Source of the DNA: Nocardia rosealba
Lineage (GTDB): Bacteria; Actinomycetota; Actinomycetes; Mycobacteriales; Mycobacteriaceae
Length of the DNA stretch: 64,000 bases
Reading direction: 5' to 3'
Assembly: GCF_020216065.1 (NCBI RefSeq)
Contig: NZ_JAIWNA010000010.1
Span: 124,001-188,000 of the forward strand
Shown: positions 38,030 to 46,854 of the stretch, one piece after another
How the letters are laid out: each line of letters begins with the position of its first letter
Position numbering within the stretch: the first letter of the stretch is position 1
The notes under the pieces: model-generated
What the model was told of the DNA's origin: nothing
Seen by the model: only the letters and a program-made list of their open reading frames with translations
The model's database searches: none
Made by a program: the position numbers and the translations under genes

Positions 38030-38848
38030 TCAGGGGTGGGCTGCGGGATCTGCGGTGAAGAGCGTGCGCAGCGTGTCCGCGGTGAATTCGTCCATCGGAT
38101 AGAACAATTCGATGGCCAATTCCGCGAGCGTGACATCTGAGGGTGCGCCGAAGGTGACCATGGTGCTGAACATGCGTAGCTCGCCCAGCGGGGTGGCGAT
38201 GCGTAGCGGCACCGCGAACGGGGTGGGCGCACTGGGATCCGGTTCGGTGTGCGACGGGACCGGGTACTGCGAGACCTCGTCGTACAGCGCGCGCAGGATC
38301 GGGTCGCCTGTCGCCCGTACCTGGCCGAGCAGTCGTTCGAGCAGGAGTTCCCTGACCTGACCGTGGTTGACCATGTGTGTGGCGGCATCGGGCGGGCCGG
38401 GGTGCAGGGCCAGGCGGTAGACGTTGGGTCGCTCCATCAGCTGGTCGTCGACCTCGTTCGAGAAGAGGCCCATCGCGCGGTTGGTGGCAACGACATTCCA
38501 GTACCGGTCAACCGCTACCGCCGGATAGGGTTCGTGCGCGGTCAGCATGGTGTCCAGCGCGGCCCGGGCAGCGGCGAGATGGGCGTCGTCCAGGCTGCTC
38601 TCTCGATACTCCGGAGCGAATCCGCCCGCGAGTAACACCGTATTGCGTTCGCGTAGCGGAACTTCCAGGACATCACAGAGTTTGAGCACCATGGCACGAC
38701 TCGGCTTGGCCTTCCCGGTCTCGACGCAGGACAGATGCCGTGCCGAACTGTCGGCGGCCAGCGCGAGCTCCAACTGACTCAGCCGCCGTCGCTGCCGCCA
38801 ATCCCTCAACAGTGTGCCGACGGGGGATTCCTGCATCGAACGCGTCAC
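38030..38848 (-). CDS. XRE regulator with MmyB-like ligand domain
   Basis: A 272-residue protein. The N-terminal HTH reads LLRDWRQRRRLSQLELALAA, then SARHLSCVETGKAKPSRAMV. The C-terminal two thirds are the MmyB-like PAS-type domain (YPAVAVDRYWNVVATNRAM, RLALHPGPPDAATHMVNHG, TPLGELRMFSTMVTFGAPSD), which binds small lipids in this family. It is divergent from a membrane protein and a SgcJ-type gene, with a palindrome between. It probably represses them. Confidence 0.87.
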   Translation of the reverse strand: MTRSMQESPVGTLLRDWRQRRRLSQLELALAADSSARHLSCVETGKAKPSRAMVLKLCDVLEVPLRERNTVLLAGGFAPEYRESSLDDAHLAAARAALDTMLTAHEPYPAVAVDRYWNVVATNRAMGLFSNEVDDQLMERPNVYRLALHPGPPDAATHMVNHGQVRELLLERLLGQVRATGDPILRALYDEVSQYPVPSHTEPDPSAPTPFAVPLRIATPLGELRMFSTMVTFGAPSDVTLAELAIELFYPMDEFTADTLRTLFTADPAAHP

Positions 38849-38883
38849 TCGGCCACGCTATCGGTCCGGCGCGACCGGGTGCC

Positions 38884-38900
38884 ATGACCTCGGAGGTCAT
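38884..38900. promoter_or_regulatory. Palindrome between divergent XRE and membrane-protein genes
   Basis: ATGACCT-CGG-AGGTCAT has perfect 7-bp arms. It is centred 45 bp upstream of the membrane-protein ATG and 44 bp upstream of the regulator start. It is a candidate operator for the MmyB-type regulator. Confidence 0.5.
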
Positions 38901-38935
38901 TGAGCCGATGACCGGCCGCTGGCAACGTCGACGCC

Positions 38936-39346
38936 ATGACCACAATGACCACCTTTGAAGCCGGCCCCGGCCTGCGCACCGCCTTGCGGGTAGACGGCTG
39001 GAGCACCGGGCTATTCGGCACCTTTCTGCTGGCCACCGCCCCGTTGTTGCGCGAACCGCTAGGCTTGCCGACTTCCTGGTCGGTCCCTTTCGGCGTCGGC
39101 ATGCTGGGCGGCGCCGCGGCACTGCTGCTCATCGCGCGCCACCCTCGGCTACCGTCTCGCCTGGCTGCCGTCGTTGTCGCGGTCAACGCCCTGTCGGCGG
39201 TACTCATGGTCGAGCTCGCTGTGATCGATCTGATTCCGCTGACGAATTGGGGCCGGGTCTTCATGCTCGCGGGCGCAGCATTCGTCGCGAGTTTCGCCGC
39301 CCTCGAGTCCGCGGGCCTGCATCGACGGGGACCGGTGACGCCATGA
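38936..39346 (+). CDS. Small four-helix membrane protein
   Basis: A 136-residue protein with hydrophobic segments near residues 22-40, 48-66, 75-97 and 105-122. No family recognised. It is divergent from the MmyB-type regulator and overlaps the next gene by four bases, so the pair is probably the regulator's target operon. Function unknown. Confidence 0.65.
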   Translation: MTTMTTFEAGPGLRTALRVDGWSTGLFGTFLLATAPLLREPLGLPTSWSVPFGVGMLGGAAALLLIARHPRLPSRLAAVVVAVNALSAVLMVELAVIDLIPLTNWGRVFMLAGAAFVASFAALESAGLHRRGPVTP

Positions 39347-39744
39347 CCGACGAAACCGCCGTCCTCGCCCTGCTGCGCGCGCAGATGGACGCCTGGGCCG
39401 CAGGTGACGGCGCCGCCTTCGCCGCCACATTCACCCCCGACGCCGATTTCGTCTCGGTAATCGGGGAACGCATCCAGGGCCGAACCGAACTCGCCACCGT
39501 CATGCAGGAGGGCTTCGACGGGTTCATGAGAGGCACCCGCATGGCCGAACCCGAAACCACCACGCTGCGCTTCCCTGCACCGAATATCGCGGTGTTGGTC
39601 ACCGTTGGCGATCGGCCCACGCCGCCGGGCGCGACCGCGCCGCCCGATGCCCGGTCCATCCAGACCCGAGTCGCGGTGCGCCACACTGGAACTTGGCTGT
39701 TCACCACCTTCCAGAACACCCGGATCAGCCAGTTCCCACAGTGA
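39343..39744 (+). CDS. SgcJ/EcaC-type NTF2-fold protein
   Basis: A 133-residue NTF2-like protein: ALLRAQMDAWAAGDGAAFAA, TFTPDADFVSVIGERIQGRT and WLFTTFQNTRISQ. This is the SgcJ/EcaC pattern, found in small-molecule modification and stress contexts. The start was chosen because ATG 39343 overlaps the previous stop and follows conserved spacing. Substrate unknown. Confidence 0.75.
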   Translation: MTDETAVLALLRAQMDAWAAGDGAAFAATFTPDADFVSVIGERIQGRTELATVMQEGFDGFMRGTRMAEPETTTLRFPAPNIAVLVTVGDRPTPPGATAPPDARSIQTRVAVRHTGTWLFTTFQNTRISQFPQ

Positions 39745-39901
39745 GTCGGGAAGATGACAGTGCGTTCGCGTTGTCTTCGTGGCCCGCATGCCCCAGGTCG
39801 GTCGACTATGAACGGGCGCGCCCTACTCAGCCGCCGGCGGCTCGTCGAAATCCACGCCGTCAGCACGAAGTGTGTCGGAGCCTGTCCGTAGCGTGCATGG
39901 A

Positions 39902-41188
39902 ATGAATTGGAGGCCGTGGCTGGAGCTTTGGAGTGAGGAATGGATTGCAAGTTGCGATCCCGGTGACCTGGATCCCGAGGTGGTGCAGCAGCGCTGGCTC
40001 GGCTATCCCGCGGCCACCCAGGCCGACGTCGCAGCCGTCGAGCAGCGTCTCGGCCTGAGGTTGCCACCCTCGTATCGCAGTTTCCTGCTGACCACCGATG
40101 GATGGCGCCATGCCGGGGAGTTCGTGTGGAAGATGCGTGACACCACAAACCTGGGGTGGCTGCGTGATCTCGAACCCAACTGGGAGTCCTGGGCCGACCT
40201 GATCACCGAAGCCCCAGGTGATGCGCCGGGTAACCCATTCAGTCGCGGGTTGTTGATCTCGTTGCACGCCGACGTCGGGATTCTGTTCCTCGACCCGGCC
40301 GACCGCGACGAAGACGGCGAGTGGGCCGCCTATAGCGTCTTTGCCTGGAGTGAATTTCCGCAGCGGTATCCATCGTTCACCGCACTCATGAAATCGCTGT
40401 ACCAAGGCTTCCATCGACTGCGTCAGCCTGCGGGCAGAACTCGTGACAACTGGGCTTCGGTGGCCGAAGAGGCTCGAGATCAAGCCCTTTCCGGGGACCT
40501 CGACAAAGCCATGGTGTCCCTGGAAAAGGCCCAGAATTTCGGCCAGCCGCGCGCCACCGTCCTGAGAACCCAGCTCCAGATGTTCCTCACCACTTCCTCT
40601 CCATACGACTACTCCCGGATCCTTTCGCATCTGCTACCTTCGACGCCGGTCCCGGACGGATTCTTCCGCAGTCCGCTGTTCACCGACGAGTTTCTGCCGT
40701 GCATGTTCCTCCAGCACGCGCATAAAGAACCCTGGTACGGCTCCGCCCTCGACATTGCCGAATATCTGGCAAAACGCGCACTCACCGGACACCGCCACGC
40801 CCTCGAACTCGCCCAGAAACACGCCGCTGACAAGCACTCACCTGTCTCCGCCCTCGATATCGCCCAGCTCCTGGAAAACGCGCAAAACGACCCCGGGCTC
40901 GAGATCGGACCTGCTATCGACGAGTACAGGGCACGGGTACAGCAGCCCGGTTACCGGCTTACCTACGGCAATCAAGCCTTCGACGCCGCAGTACGAAAGG
41001 CGCTCGCACAACACCACTCCGACCCAGAAGCACTGTGGGATGCGCTCGGGACCGCGATGACGCACTGGCAGCCCCGCACTCCCGATCACATCGCCCCGGT
41101 CGCCCTGCTCGCCGACCCTGCGCTGGCGTACAGCCTGACCCCGGAACGCGGTCGTGCGTTGCTGAGTCGTCCGCGTGGTGGCCGCTGA
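39902..41188 (+). CDS. SMI1/KNR4 (SUKH) domain protein
   Basis: A 428-residue protein. Residues 30-165 are a SUKH/SMI1-KNR4 domain: AATQADVAAVEQRLGLRLPP, SYRSFLLTTDGW, GILFLDPADRDEDGEWAAY. Residues 170-428 are helical and repeat-like (ALSGDLDKAMVSLEKAQNFG). SUKH proteins commonly act as immunity factors against contact-dependent or polymorphic toxins, but no toxin gene is adjacent. TAGCGT ends seven bases before ATG 39902. Immunity function here is an inference. Confidence 0.78.
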   Translation: MNWRPWLELWSEEWIASCDPGDLDPEVVQQRWLGYPAATQADVAAVEQRLGLRLPPSYRSFLLTTDGWRHAGEFVWKMRDTTNLGWLRDLEPNWESWADLITEAPGDAPGNPFSRGLLISLHADVGILFLDPADRDEDGEWAAYSVFAWSEFPQRYPSFTALMKSLYQGFHRLRQPAGRTRDNWASVAEEARDQALSGDLDKAMVSLEKAQNFGQPRATVLRTQLQMFLTTSSPYDYSRILSHLLPSTPVPDGFFRSPLFTDEFLPCMFLQHAHKEPWYGSALDIAEYLAKRALTGHRHALELAQKHAADKHSPVSALDIAQLLENAQNDPGLEIGPAIDEYRARVQQPGYRLTYGNQAFDAAVRKALAQHHSDPEALWDALGTAMTHWQPRTPDHIAPVALLADPALAYSLTPERGRALLSRPRGGR

Positions 41189-41251
41189 ACCACGAGATAG
41201 GCGAAATCAGTTCTTTCCGTGGTTGTACCGCCCGGGCGGCAACTCACTGGC

Positions 41252-41719
41252 TCAATGCTGGATCAGACCGCCGACCGGGGTGGACGTGACGTGGCCGGTC
41301 GCCGGGAGGGTTTGTGCCAGAGCCAGGCCGGAGTCGACAAGCGATGATCGGCGGAGGTAGGCGATTTCGGAGATCGGGGTCCAGGTCGGTTCGACAGTGG
41401 CCCCGCTCGATTCGGCTCTGAGGCGGCCGCCGGTGACGCGGACGAGATAGAAGATGCCGATGTTCTGGTGCTCTACCCCCGAGTGGGCCTCATGTGCCGG
41501 AATCACCCTCGAATCCACTCCGAGTAGTCGTTCGACGACGCCGTCGAGGCCGGTCTCCTCCGCAAGCTCGCGGGTCACGGTATCGAAGGGATCCTCTCCC
41601 TGCTCGACCCCACCTCCTGGAAGCGTCCAGGTGGTTTCGCCGCTTTCGGCGACATGGCGAACAAGCAGCACCCGATCATGATCAAGGCAGACGCCGTATG
41701 CCGCGATTCTCGAAGTCAC
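41252..41719 (-). CDS. NUDIX hydrolase
   Basis: A 155-residue NUDIX protein. The box reads GGGVEQGEDPFDTVTRELAE followed by ETG, matching G-x5-E-x7-R-E-x2-E-E-x-G. It is preceded by TTWTLP. Enzymes of this type hydrolyse nucleoside diphosphates linked to another group. The specific substrate is not predictable. Confidence 0.85.
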   Translation of the reverse strand: MTSRIAAYGVCLDHDRVLLVRHVAESGETTWTLPGGGVEQGEDPFDTVTRELAEETGLDGVVERLLGVDSRVIPAHEAHSGVEHQNIGIFYLVRVTGGRLRAESSGATVEPTWTPISEIAYLRRSSLVDSGLALAQTLPATGHVTSTPVGGLIQH

Positions 41720-42274
41720 CCGCTGAACTCTATCTCCGCGCCCGCGCGGCCTCCTGCCGTGGGATTCGCCGTTCGCAGTGATGGTGGCCGCGATGATCGA
41801 CTGCCGTACGCATTGCCGTTATGCCCGGTCCGGGACCGGTGTGGAAATGGGGACGCTGCCACCGGTTACCGGCATAGGACCTCAGCCTGCTGAACAGCCG
41901 CAGGATCACAGACCTTCGTTCGCCGAGGCTCATGCAACATCTGCGCTCGGCCAGGGAGACGTCGACGGCGCTCGAGCGACCAAGACCGACCAGACTGCCG
42001 CGCCGGAAACCAGCCGTCCCGCGAACACCACCTCGGCCGACGACATGAAGGCCCTTCTCGCCATGGTGATGGGCAATCACTCCGCCGCCGGTCGGCTCGT
42101 CGACTTCGAACAGCGTAAAGATCCGGCGCTGATCGGGCGGTGTCGATCAGGAGGGCAATCCAGCGTCTTCGCGAGGATCGACAACGGCAAGGCTGAGAGG
42201 AGCGAGCCGCACTCGGGCGGAAGTGCGCCCCTCCCAGTCCCGTCGCATCAGGCCGGGAACGGCCGGTCGCGTTG
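41720..42274. other. 555-bp region without a supported gene
   Basis: Open frames exist on both strands (for example 41778-42296 forward) but show low-complexity, non-homologous translations and no ribosome site. It may be decayed coding sequence. It marks the right edge of the accessory block. Confidence 0.5.
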
Positions 42275-42664
42275 CTATTGCACCGGGGTGTTCTGACCGG
42301 TGCGAATGCGCCATTCACTCGCGCGCTGTTCGAGGGTGAAGATGACCACGCCGTGCATCGGGTCCTGCGCCGGATCGGCACTGTCTCGTGTGCGTTGACG
42401 CGCAACGACTTGCACGAATGTCGGTGTCAGCTCGATCGTCTTTTCGAGGTGGTACTGCACATTGATGTTGTGGAGTGGACCGCCCACGCCGAACACGAAA
42501 CGTTGTTTGGTCAGCAGTTCGTCGCGGTCGGCGGCCACGTTGCCGCTGAAGTTCACGAAAGTGCTGTCGTCCCAGAACAATGCGTTCATCCCCTCCGCAT
42601 CGTTGGAGTTGAACGCTCCCTCGTACCGCTCCAGTACTCGCACTGCCGCATCGATCGTCATCAC
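42275..42664 (-). CDS. SgcJ/EcaC-type NTF2-fold protein
   Basis: A 129-residue NTF2-like protein: MMTIDAAVRVLERYEGAFNS, GMNALFWDDSTFVNFSGN, FTLEQRASEWRIRTGQNTP. It is divergent from the two mycofactocin-type SDR genes. A perfect 9-bp inverted repeat (42701-42724) lies between, closer to this gene. Small NTF2-fold proteins are frequent in steroid clusters, where they may bind ketosteroids. Role unproven. Confidence 0.75.
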   Translation of the reverse strand: MMTIDAAVRVLERYEGAFNSNDAEGMNALFWDDSTFVNFSGNVAADRDELLTKQRFVFGVGGPLHNINVQYHLEKTIELTPTFVQVVARQRTRDSADPAQDPMHGVVIFTLEQRASEWRIRTGQNTPVQ

Positions 42665-42700
42665 TTCTCCCAGTCGGTTTTACACGTTGCGCCCAAGCTA

Positions 42701-42724
42701 TTACCTGAACTGCGCTTCAGGTAA
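42701..42724. promoter_or_regulatory. 24-bp inverted repeat TTACCTGAA-N6-TTCAGGTAA
   Basis: Perfect 9-bp arms with six bases between (CTGCGC). It lies 37 bp upstream of the SgcJ-type start and 180 bp from the SDR gene. The size suits a TetR- or MarR-type dimer. No matching site was noticed elsewhere, and its regulator is not evident. Confidence 0.6.
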
Positions 42725-42785
42725 AGCTCGGCGAGCCGGCTCACATGGCCGACACCCGCTGGATCGGGGCAGATCGACACGGCCG

Positions 42786-42866
42786 CTCCCAGTAGGTGGG
42801 AAGTCTCGGCGCATCGCCCGCTCACCGGGAGAGCCTGGCGATTCGGGGGTCCGGCGAACCTAGCGT
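42786..42866 (+). promoter_or_regulatory. SDR promoter with two 17-bp palindromes
   Basis: CTCCCAGTAGGTGGGAA (42786-42802) and CGCCCGCTCACCGGGAG (42815-42831) have centres 29 bp apart. A TAGCGT hexamer (42861-42866) starts exactly 38 bp from the second centre. The SDR ATG follows after 36 bases. Confidence 0.65.
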
Positions 42867-42902
42867 CGGCCGGGTGGACACTCGATCTGGTAGGGGCGCC
42901 CG

Positions 42903-43700
42903 ATGAATCGCATGCAGGACAGGGTCGCGCTGGTCACCGGTGCGGCCAGGGGTATGGGTCGTGCGCACTGCGTGCGGCTTGCCGAGGAGGGCGCCGATAT
43001 CATTGCCCTCGATATAGGTACCGCCGCAACGGAATTGGCGACGACTAAGCTGGCCGTCGAGGCGCTGGGGCGGCGGTGCGTCACCGCTGCTGCCGATGTG
43101 CGTGAGGCGGACGTGCTCGATGCGGCCGTTTCCGGTGGGGTGCGTGATCTCGGCAGGCTCGACGTGATCGTGGCCAACGCGGGCATCTACACCGACCTCG
43201 CAGCGTCGTGGGAGCTCACCGACCAGGCCTGGCAGCGGACCATCGATATCAATCTGACCGGTGCTTGGCACACGGTGCGTGCCGGTGCGCCTGCGCTGGT
43301 CGACGGTGGGTCGATCGTGATCGTCAGCTCCGTCAACGGCATCGTCGGCGGTGCCATGGCGGCGCACTATTCGGCGAGCAAGCACGCCGTGGTCGGGTTG
43401 GCGCGCACGCTGGCCAACGAGCTCGGCCCGCGCGGTATCCGGGTGAACACCGTGCACCCGGGATCGGTGGCGACGCCGATGATCCTCAACGACGAGGTCT
43501 ACGCGAAACTGCGCCCGGACCTGGCGAATCCGACGCGGCAGGACGCGGCCGAGGCACTCGCCCGGCGCACCCTGCTGCCGGTCCCGTGGGTGGAACCGGT
43601 CGACGTCAGCAATGCCGTGCTCTTCCTCGCATCCGACGAGTCCCGTTATGTGACGGGAACCCAGCTCGTGGTGGATGCCGGACTGACTCAGAAGGTGTGA
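42903..43700 (+). CDS. Mycofactocin-coupled SDR oxidoreductase
   Basis: A 265-residue SDR: ALVTGAARGMGRAHCVRLAE, GADIIALDIG, VIVANAGIYTD, YSASKHAVVGLARTL (catalytic Tyr/Lys) and NTVHPGSVATPMILND. The GADIIALD start and the 'VHPGxVxTPMIxND' loop resemble SDRs that hold NAD tightly and hand electrons to the peptide cofactor mycofactocin. In this setting it probably oxidises a hydroxysteroid. It forms an operon with the next SDR (one base between). Confidence 0.83.
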   Translation: MNRMQDRVALVTGAARGMGRAHCVRLAEEGADIIALDIGTAATELATTKLAVEALGRRCVTAAADVREADVLDAAVSGGVRDLGRLDVIVANAGIYTDLAASWELTDQAWQRTIDINLTGAWHTVRAGAPALVDGGSIVIVSSVNGIVGGAMAAHYSASKHAVVGLARTLANELGPRGIRVNTVHPGSVATPMILNDEVYAKLRPDLANPTRQDAAEALARRTLLPVPWVEPVDVSNAVLFLASDESRYVTGTQLVVDAGLTQKV

Positions 43701-43701
43701 C

Positions 43702-44529
43702 ATGGGACGGGTTTCGGGCAAAGTAGCGGTGGTGACCGGCGCCGCGCGTGGTATCGGCCGCGCGCAGGCGATCCGGCTGGCCGAGGAGGGCGCCGACATC
43801 ATCGCGATCGACCTCTGCGGACCGGTCGACACCGTGGTGACGCCACCGGCGAGCCGTGACGATCTCGACGAGACTGTCCGTGCCGTCGAGGCGACGGGTG
43901 CGCGGATCGTCGCCACGGTCGTCGACGTGCGCGACGGGTCGGCATTGCGGGCCGCCGTCGACGCCGGGGTCGGTGAGCTGGGCGGGCTCGACATCGTCTG
44001 TGCCACAGCCGGAATCAGCTCGAGCGCGTTCGCCCTCGAGCTGACCGAGCAGCAGTGGCAGACCATGATCGACATCAACCTCACCGGTGTGTGGCAGACC
44101 TGCAAGGCGGCCACACCTCACCTCATCGCTCGTGACGGGGGAGCGATGATCCTGACCAGCTCTATCGCCGGCTTGCGCGGGCTGGTCGGCGTCGCCCACT
44201 ACGTCGCGGCCAAACACGGCGTCGTCGGGTTGATGCGTTCGCTGGCGAAGGAACTCGCGCCCCACCATGTCCGCGTGAACACCGTGCACCCGACCAATGT
44301 GGACACCCCGATGATCCAGAACGACATGGTGCGCAAGGTCTTCCGTCCCGACCGGGAGAATCCGACCCGCGAGGAATTCGCCGAGGCCGCCACGTCGATG
44401 AACATGCTGCCCATCCCGTGGGTCGACCCCGTCGACATCGCCAACGCCACCCTGTTCTTGGCCTCCGACGAAGCGCGCTACATCACCGCCGTCACCCTGC
44501 CGGTGGACGCGGGCAGCACCCAACGCTAG
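43702..44529 (+). CDS. Mycofactocin-coupled SDR oxidoreductase
   Basis: A 275-residue SDR with the insertion typical of the mycofactocin-coupled group (DLCGPVDTVVTPPASRDDLD, after GADIIAID). Catalytic residues are in YVAAKHGVVGLMRSLAKELA, and NTVHPTNVDTPMIQND follows. It is similar to the preceding SDR, so the pair probably arose by duplication and may act on different hydroxyl positions. No mycofactocin biosynthesis genes are in the window. Confidence 0.85.
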   Translation: MGRVSGKVAVVTGAARGIGRAQAIRLAEEGADIIAIDLCGPVDTVVTPPASRDDLDETVRAVEATGARIVATVVDVRDGSALRAAVDAGVGELGGLDIVCATAGISSSAFALELTEQQWQTMIDINLTGVWQTCKAATPHLIARDGGAMILTSSIAGLRGLVGVAHYVAAKHGVVGLMRSLAKELAPHHVRVNTVHPTNVDTPMIQNDMVRKVFRPDRENPTREEFAEAATSMNMLPIPWVDPVDIANATLFLASDEARYITAVTLPVDAGSTQR

Positions 44530-44547
44530 GTCGGTGGCCTGCGGAAC

Positions 44548-46734
44548 TCACCGGACCGGGAGGGGTTCCGGCGCCTCGGCGAGGCCGGTGAGTGCGTCCG
44601 GGAGGGGGTCGTGGTGGACGACGCCGAGGCGCTGGGTGGCGCGGGTGAGGGCGACATACAGCTCCGCCGCGCCACGCGGTCCCTCCGCGAGAATCCTTCC
44701 CGGCTCGACGACGAGCACGGCGTCGAACTCCAGGCCCTTGGTTTCCGACGCGGGCACCGTGCCCGGCATACCGACCGGGCCGATCACCACACTCGTGCCC
44801 TCCCGGTCCGCCTCGGTACGCACGAATGCCTCGATGGCCGAAGGAAATTCGGATGCATCGACCTGCTGCGACCACGGCTGCACACCACACGCGCGCACCG
44901 AATCCGGTGGCCGAACCTCCGGCGCGAACTCGGCGAGCACGGCGGCGGCGACCGCCATGATCTCGGCGGGCGTGCGGTAGTTCACCGTGAGTGAGCGGTA
45001 CACCCAGCGGCCCGGAACATACGGGTCGAGCACCGTCGCCCACGCGGTGGCACCTGCCGGTGACCGGCGCTGCGCCAGGTCGCCGACGATGGTGAACGAC
45101 CGGCTCGGGCAGCGGCGCATCAGCACCCGCCAGTCCATCTCCGAGAGCTCCTGCGCCTCGTCGACGACCACGTGCCCGTAGGTCCAATCACGGTCGGCCG
45201 CAGCGCGTTCGGCGAGCTCGCGGGTGTCGCGCTCGAGGAACCGGTCGGCGAGGTCCTCGCCGTAGAGCATGTCCTGGGCGAGCAGGTGGTCCTCGTCGTC
45301 CATCAGGTCTTCGCGGCTGACCAGGGTGTCGAGCACGCCCTCGGCATAGGCGGCCTCGGCCTTGCGGGCGCGTTCGGCGCTGTCGTCGGCGGGGGCGCCG
45401 CTTCCGAGCAGATCGACCAGTTCGTCGAGCAACGGCACGTCCGACACCGTCCACGCGGCACCGTCGGCCCGCCACAGCGACTCGTCCGCGGACGCGGCGC
45501 GAAGACGGTCCGGGGACGAATACAGTTCGGCGAGAAGCCCTTCCGGGGTGAGAACAGGCCAGCATTCGTCGAGCACAGCGACGAAATCGGTGTTCTCGGC
45601 GAGTTCGGCGGTCAGGTCCGCGCGCAGCTGCTCCCACGCCTCGCTGTCCTCGCGCGTCAACCAGCCCTTCCCGATGCGGGCGATCGCCCGTTCGGTGAGC
45701 ACATAGGTGACGATCTCGGCGAACACCGCCCGCGCCTCGTTGTGCGGGCGTCCGCTCGCCCGCGCCTCCTCGCGCGCCCACTCCGCGACGGCCGCGTCGA
45801 CGCGCACCGTCGTGTCGGCCAGCTCGATGTCCCGCGGCATCGCGGGCAGTCGTTGCCGGTCCGCGATCGCGGCACCGAGCACATCGAGAATGCGCAGCGA
45901 GCCTTTGACGCGCGCCGCTTCCGGTGCGTCCTCGGCGGTGGCGTGCAGCCCGGGCATCAGATCGGCGGTGGTGGCGAAGACGACATTCGTCTCACCGAGG
46001 GCGGGCAGCACGTGCGCGATGTGGTTCAGGAACGCCGGATTCGGGCCGACCACCAGCACACCTTGGCGTTCCATCCGCTTGCGCTGGGTGTAGAGCAGAT
46101 AGGCCACCCGGTGCAGCGCCACGACGGTCTTGCCGGTGCCGGGGCCGCCTTCGATCACGGTGACGCCCGGGTGTTCGAGGCGGATGATCTCGTCCTGCTC
46201 GGCCTGGATCGTCGCCACGATGTCGCGCATCCCGTCCCCGCGCGGTGCGTTCACCGCCGCCAGCAGCGCCGCGTCGCCGCCTTCGCCCGCGTCGGGCCTG
46301 CCGAGGATCTCGTCGGTGAAGTCGAGCACCCGGCGATCACGGGTGTGGAACTGCCGCCGCCTGCGCATGCCCTCCGGGTTGGCGGCGGTGGCCACATAGA
46401 ACGCGCGGGCGGCGGGCGCGCGCCAGTCGAGCAGCAGTGGTTCGAAGTCGTCGCCGGCATCGAACAGGCCGATGCGACCGATATAGGACGGTTCCCCCGA
46501 CACCGCATCCAGCCTGCCGAAACACAGACCGTTGTCGGCGACGTTCAGGCGCTGGATCTCCTTCCCGAGCGCGCGCACCTCGTTGTCGCGTTCCATCGGG
46601 GAGTTACCGGTGCCGCGCAGCGCGGCGCTGTAGCGGCCCTTCACCTGTGCGCGCTCGGCGTCGAGCCGCGCGTACAGGTGCGCCACGTACTCGCGCTCCG
46701 ACTGCAATTCCTCGTCGTGACCGTGTTCCGGCAC
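44548..46734 (-). CDS. helR: HelR/HelD-type RNA polymerase motor (superfamily 1 ATPase)
   Basis: A 728-residue UvrD-like ATPase. An N-terminal coiled-coil (residues 8-62) precedes GGPGTGKTVVALHRV (Walker A, residues 196-203), VVVDEAQELSEMDW (Walker B), LTVNYRTPAEI and ASETKGLEFDAVLVVEPG near the end. HelD-type proteins pull stalled RNA polymerase off DNA. The HelR branch also removes rifamycin and gives resistance. A rifampicin-associated element upstream supports HelR. The GTG start lies behind GAGGG. Confidence 0.85.
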   Translation of the reverse strand: MPEHGHDEELQSEREYVAHLYARLDAERAQVKGRYSAALRGTGNSPMERDNEVRALGKEIQRLNVADNGLCFGRLDAVSGEPSYIGRIGLFDAGDDFEPLLLDWRAPAARAFYVATAANPEGMRRRRQFHTRDRRVLDFTDEILGRPDAGEGGDAALLAAVNAPRGDGMRDIVATIQAEQDEIIRLEHPGVTVIEGGPGTGKTVVALHRVAYLLYTQRKRMERQGVLVVGPNPAFLNHIAHVLPALGETNVVFATTADLMPGLHATAEDAPEAARVKGSLRILDVLGAAIADRQRLPAMPRDIELADTTVRVDAAVAEWAREEARASGRPHNEARAVFAEIVTYVLTERAIARIGKGWLTREDSEAWEQLRADLTAELAENTDFVAVLDECWPVLTPEGLLAELYSSPDRLRAASADESLWRADGAAWTVSDVPLLDELVDLLGSGAPADDSAERARKAEAAYAEGVLDTLVSREDLMDDEDHLLAQDMLYGEDLADRFLERDTRELAERAAADRDWTYGHVVVDEAQELSEMDWRVLMRRCPSRSFTIVGDLAQRRSPAGATAWATVLDPYVPGRWVYRSLTVNYRTPAEIMAVAAAVLAEFAPEVRPPDSVRACGVQPWSQQVDASEFPSAIEAFVRTEADREGTSVVIGPVGMPGTVPASETKGLEFDAVLVVEPGRILAEGPRGAAELYVALTRATQRLGVVHHDPLPDALTGLAEAPEPLPVR

Positions 46735-46793
46735 AAGCCCTCACTTTCGGTGTTTCCGCAGGTGAAATGCTGCGGCCGACGATTATGCGCCAC

Positions 46794-46822
46794 AAAGGGG
46801 GCCTTGTGGCAAGGCCCCCTTT
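46794..46822. promoter_or_regulatory. Rifampicin-associated element (RAE)-like palindrome
   Basis: AAAGGGGGCCTTG-tgg-CAAGGCCCCCTTT has perfect 13-bp arms. The core agrees with the RAE GGGGCTTGCGGCAAGGCCCC, with one extra base. It lies about 60-90 bp upstream of helR and just before a CATAAT-like -10 on the minus strand. It could also act as a terminator for the hsaD unit ending at 46855. Confidence 0.7.
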
Positions 46823-46854
46823 ACGGTATACAGTGAAGGTGGAAAGAGACGCTG

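Noticed and set aside
41778-42296. Forward frame of 172 codons
   Set aside because: No homology, no ribosome site and a competing frame on the other strand. Reported as a gap.
46794-46822. The helR upstream palindrome as only a terminator of the hsaD operon
   Set aside because: A terminator role is possible, but the sequence matches the rifampicin element and lies at the helR promoter, so regulation is the better explanation.
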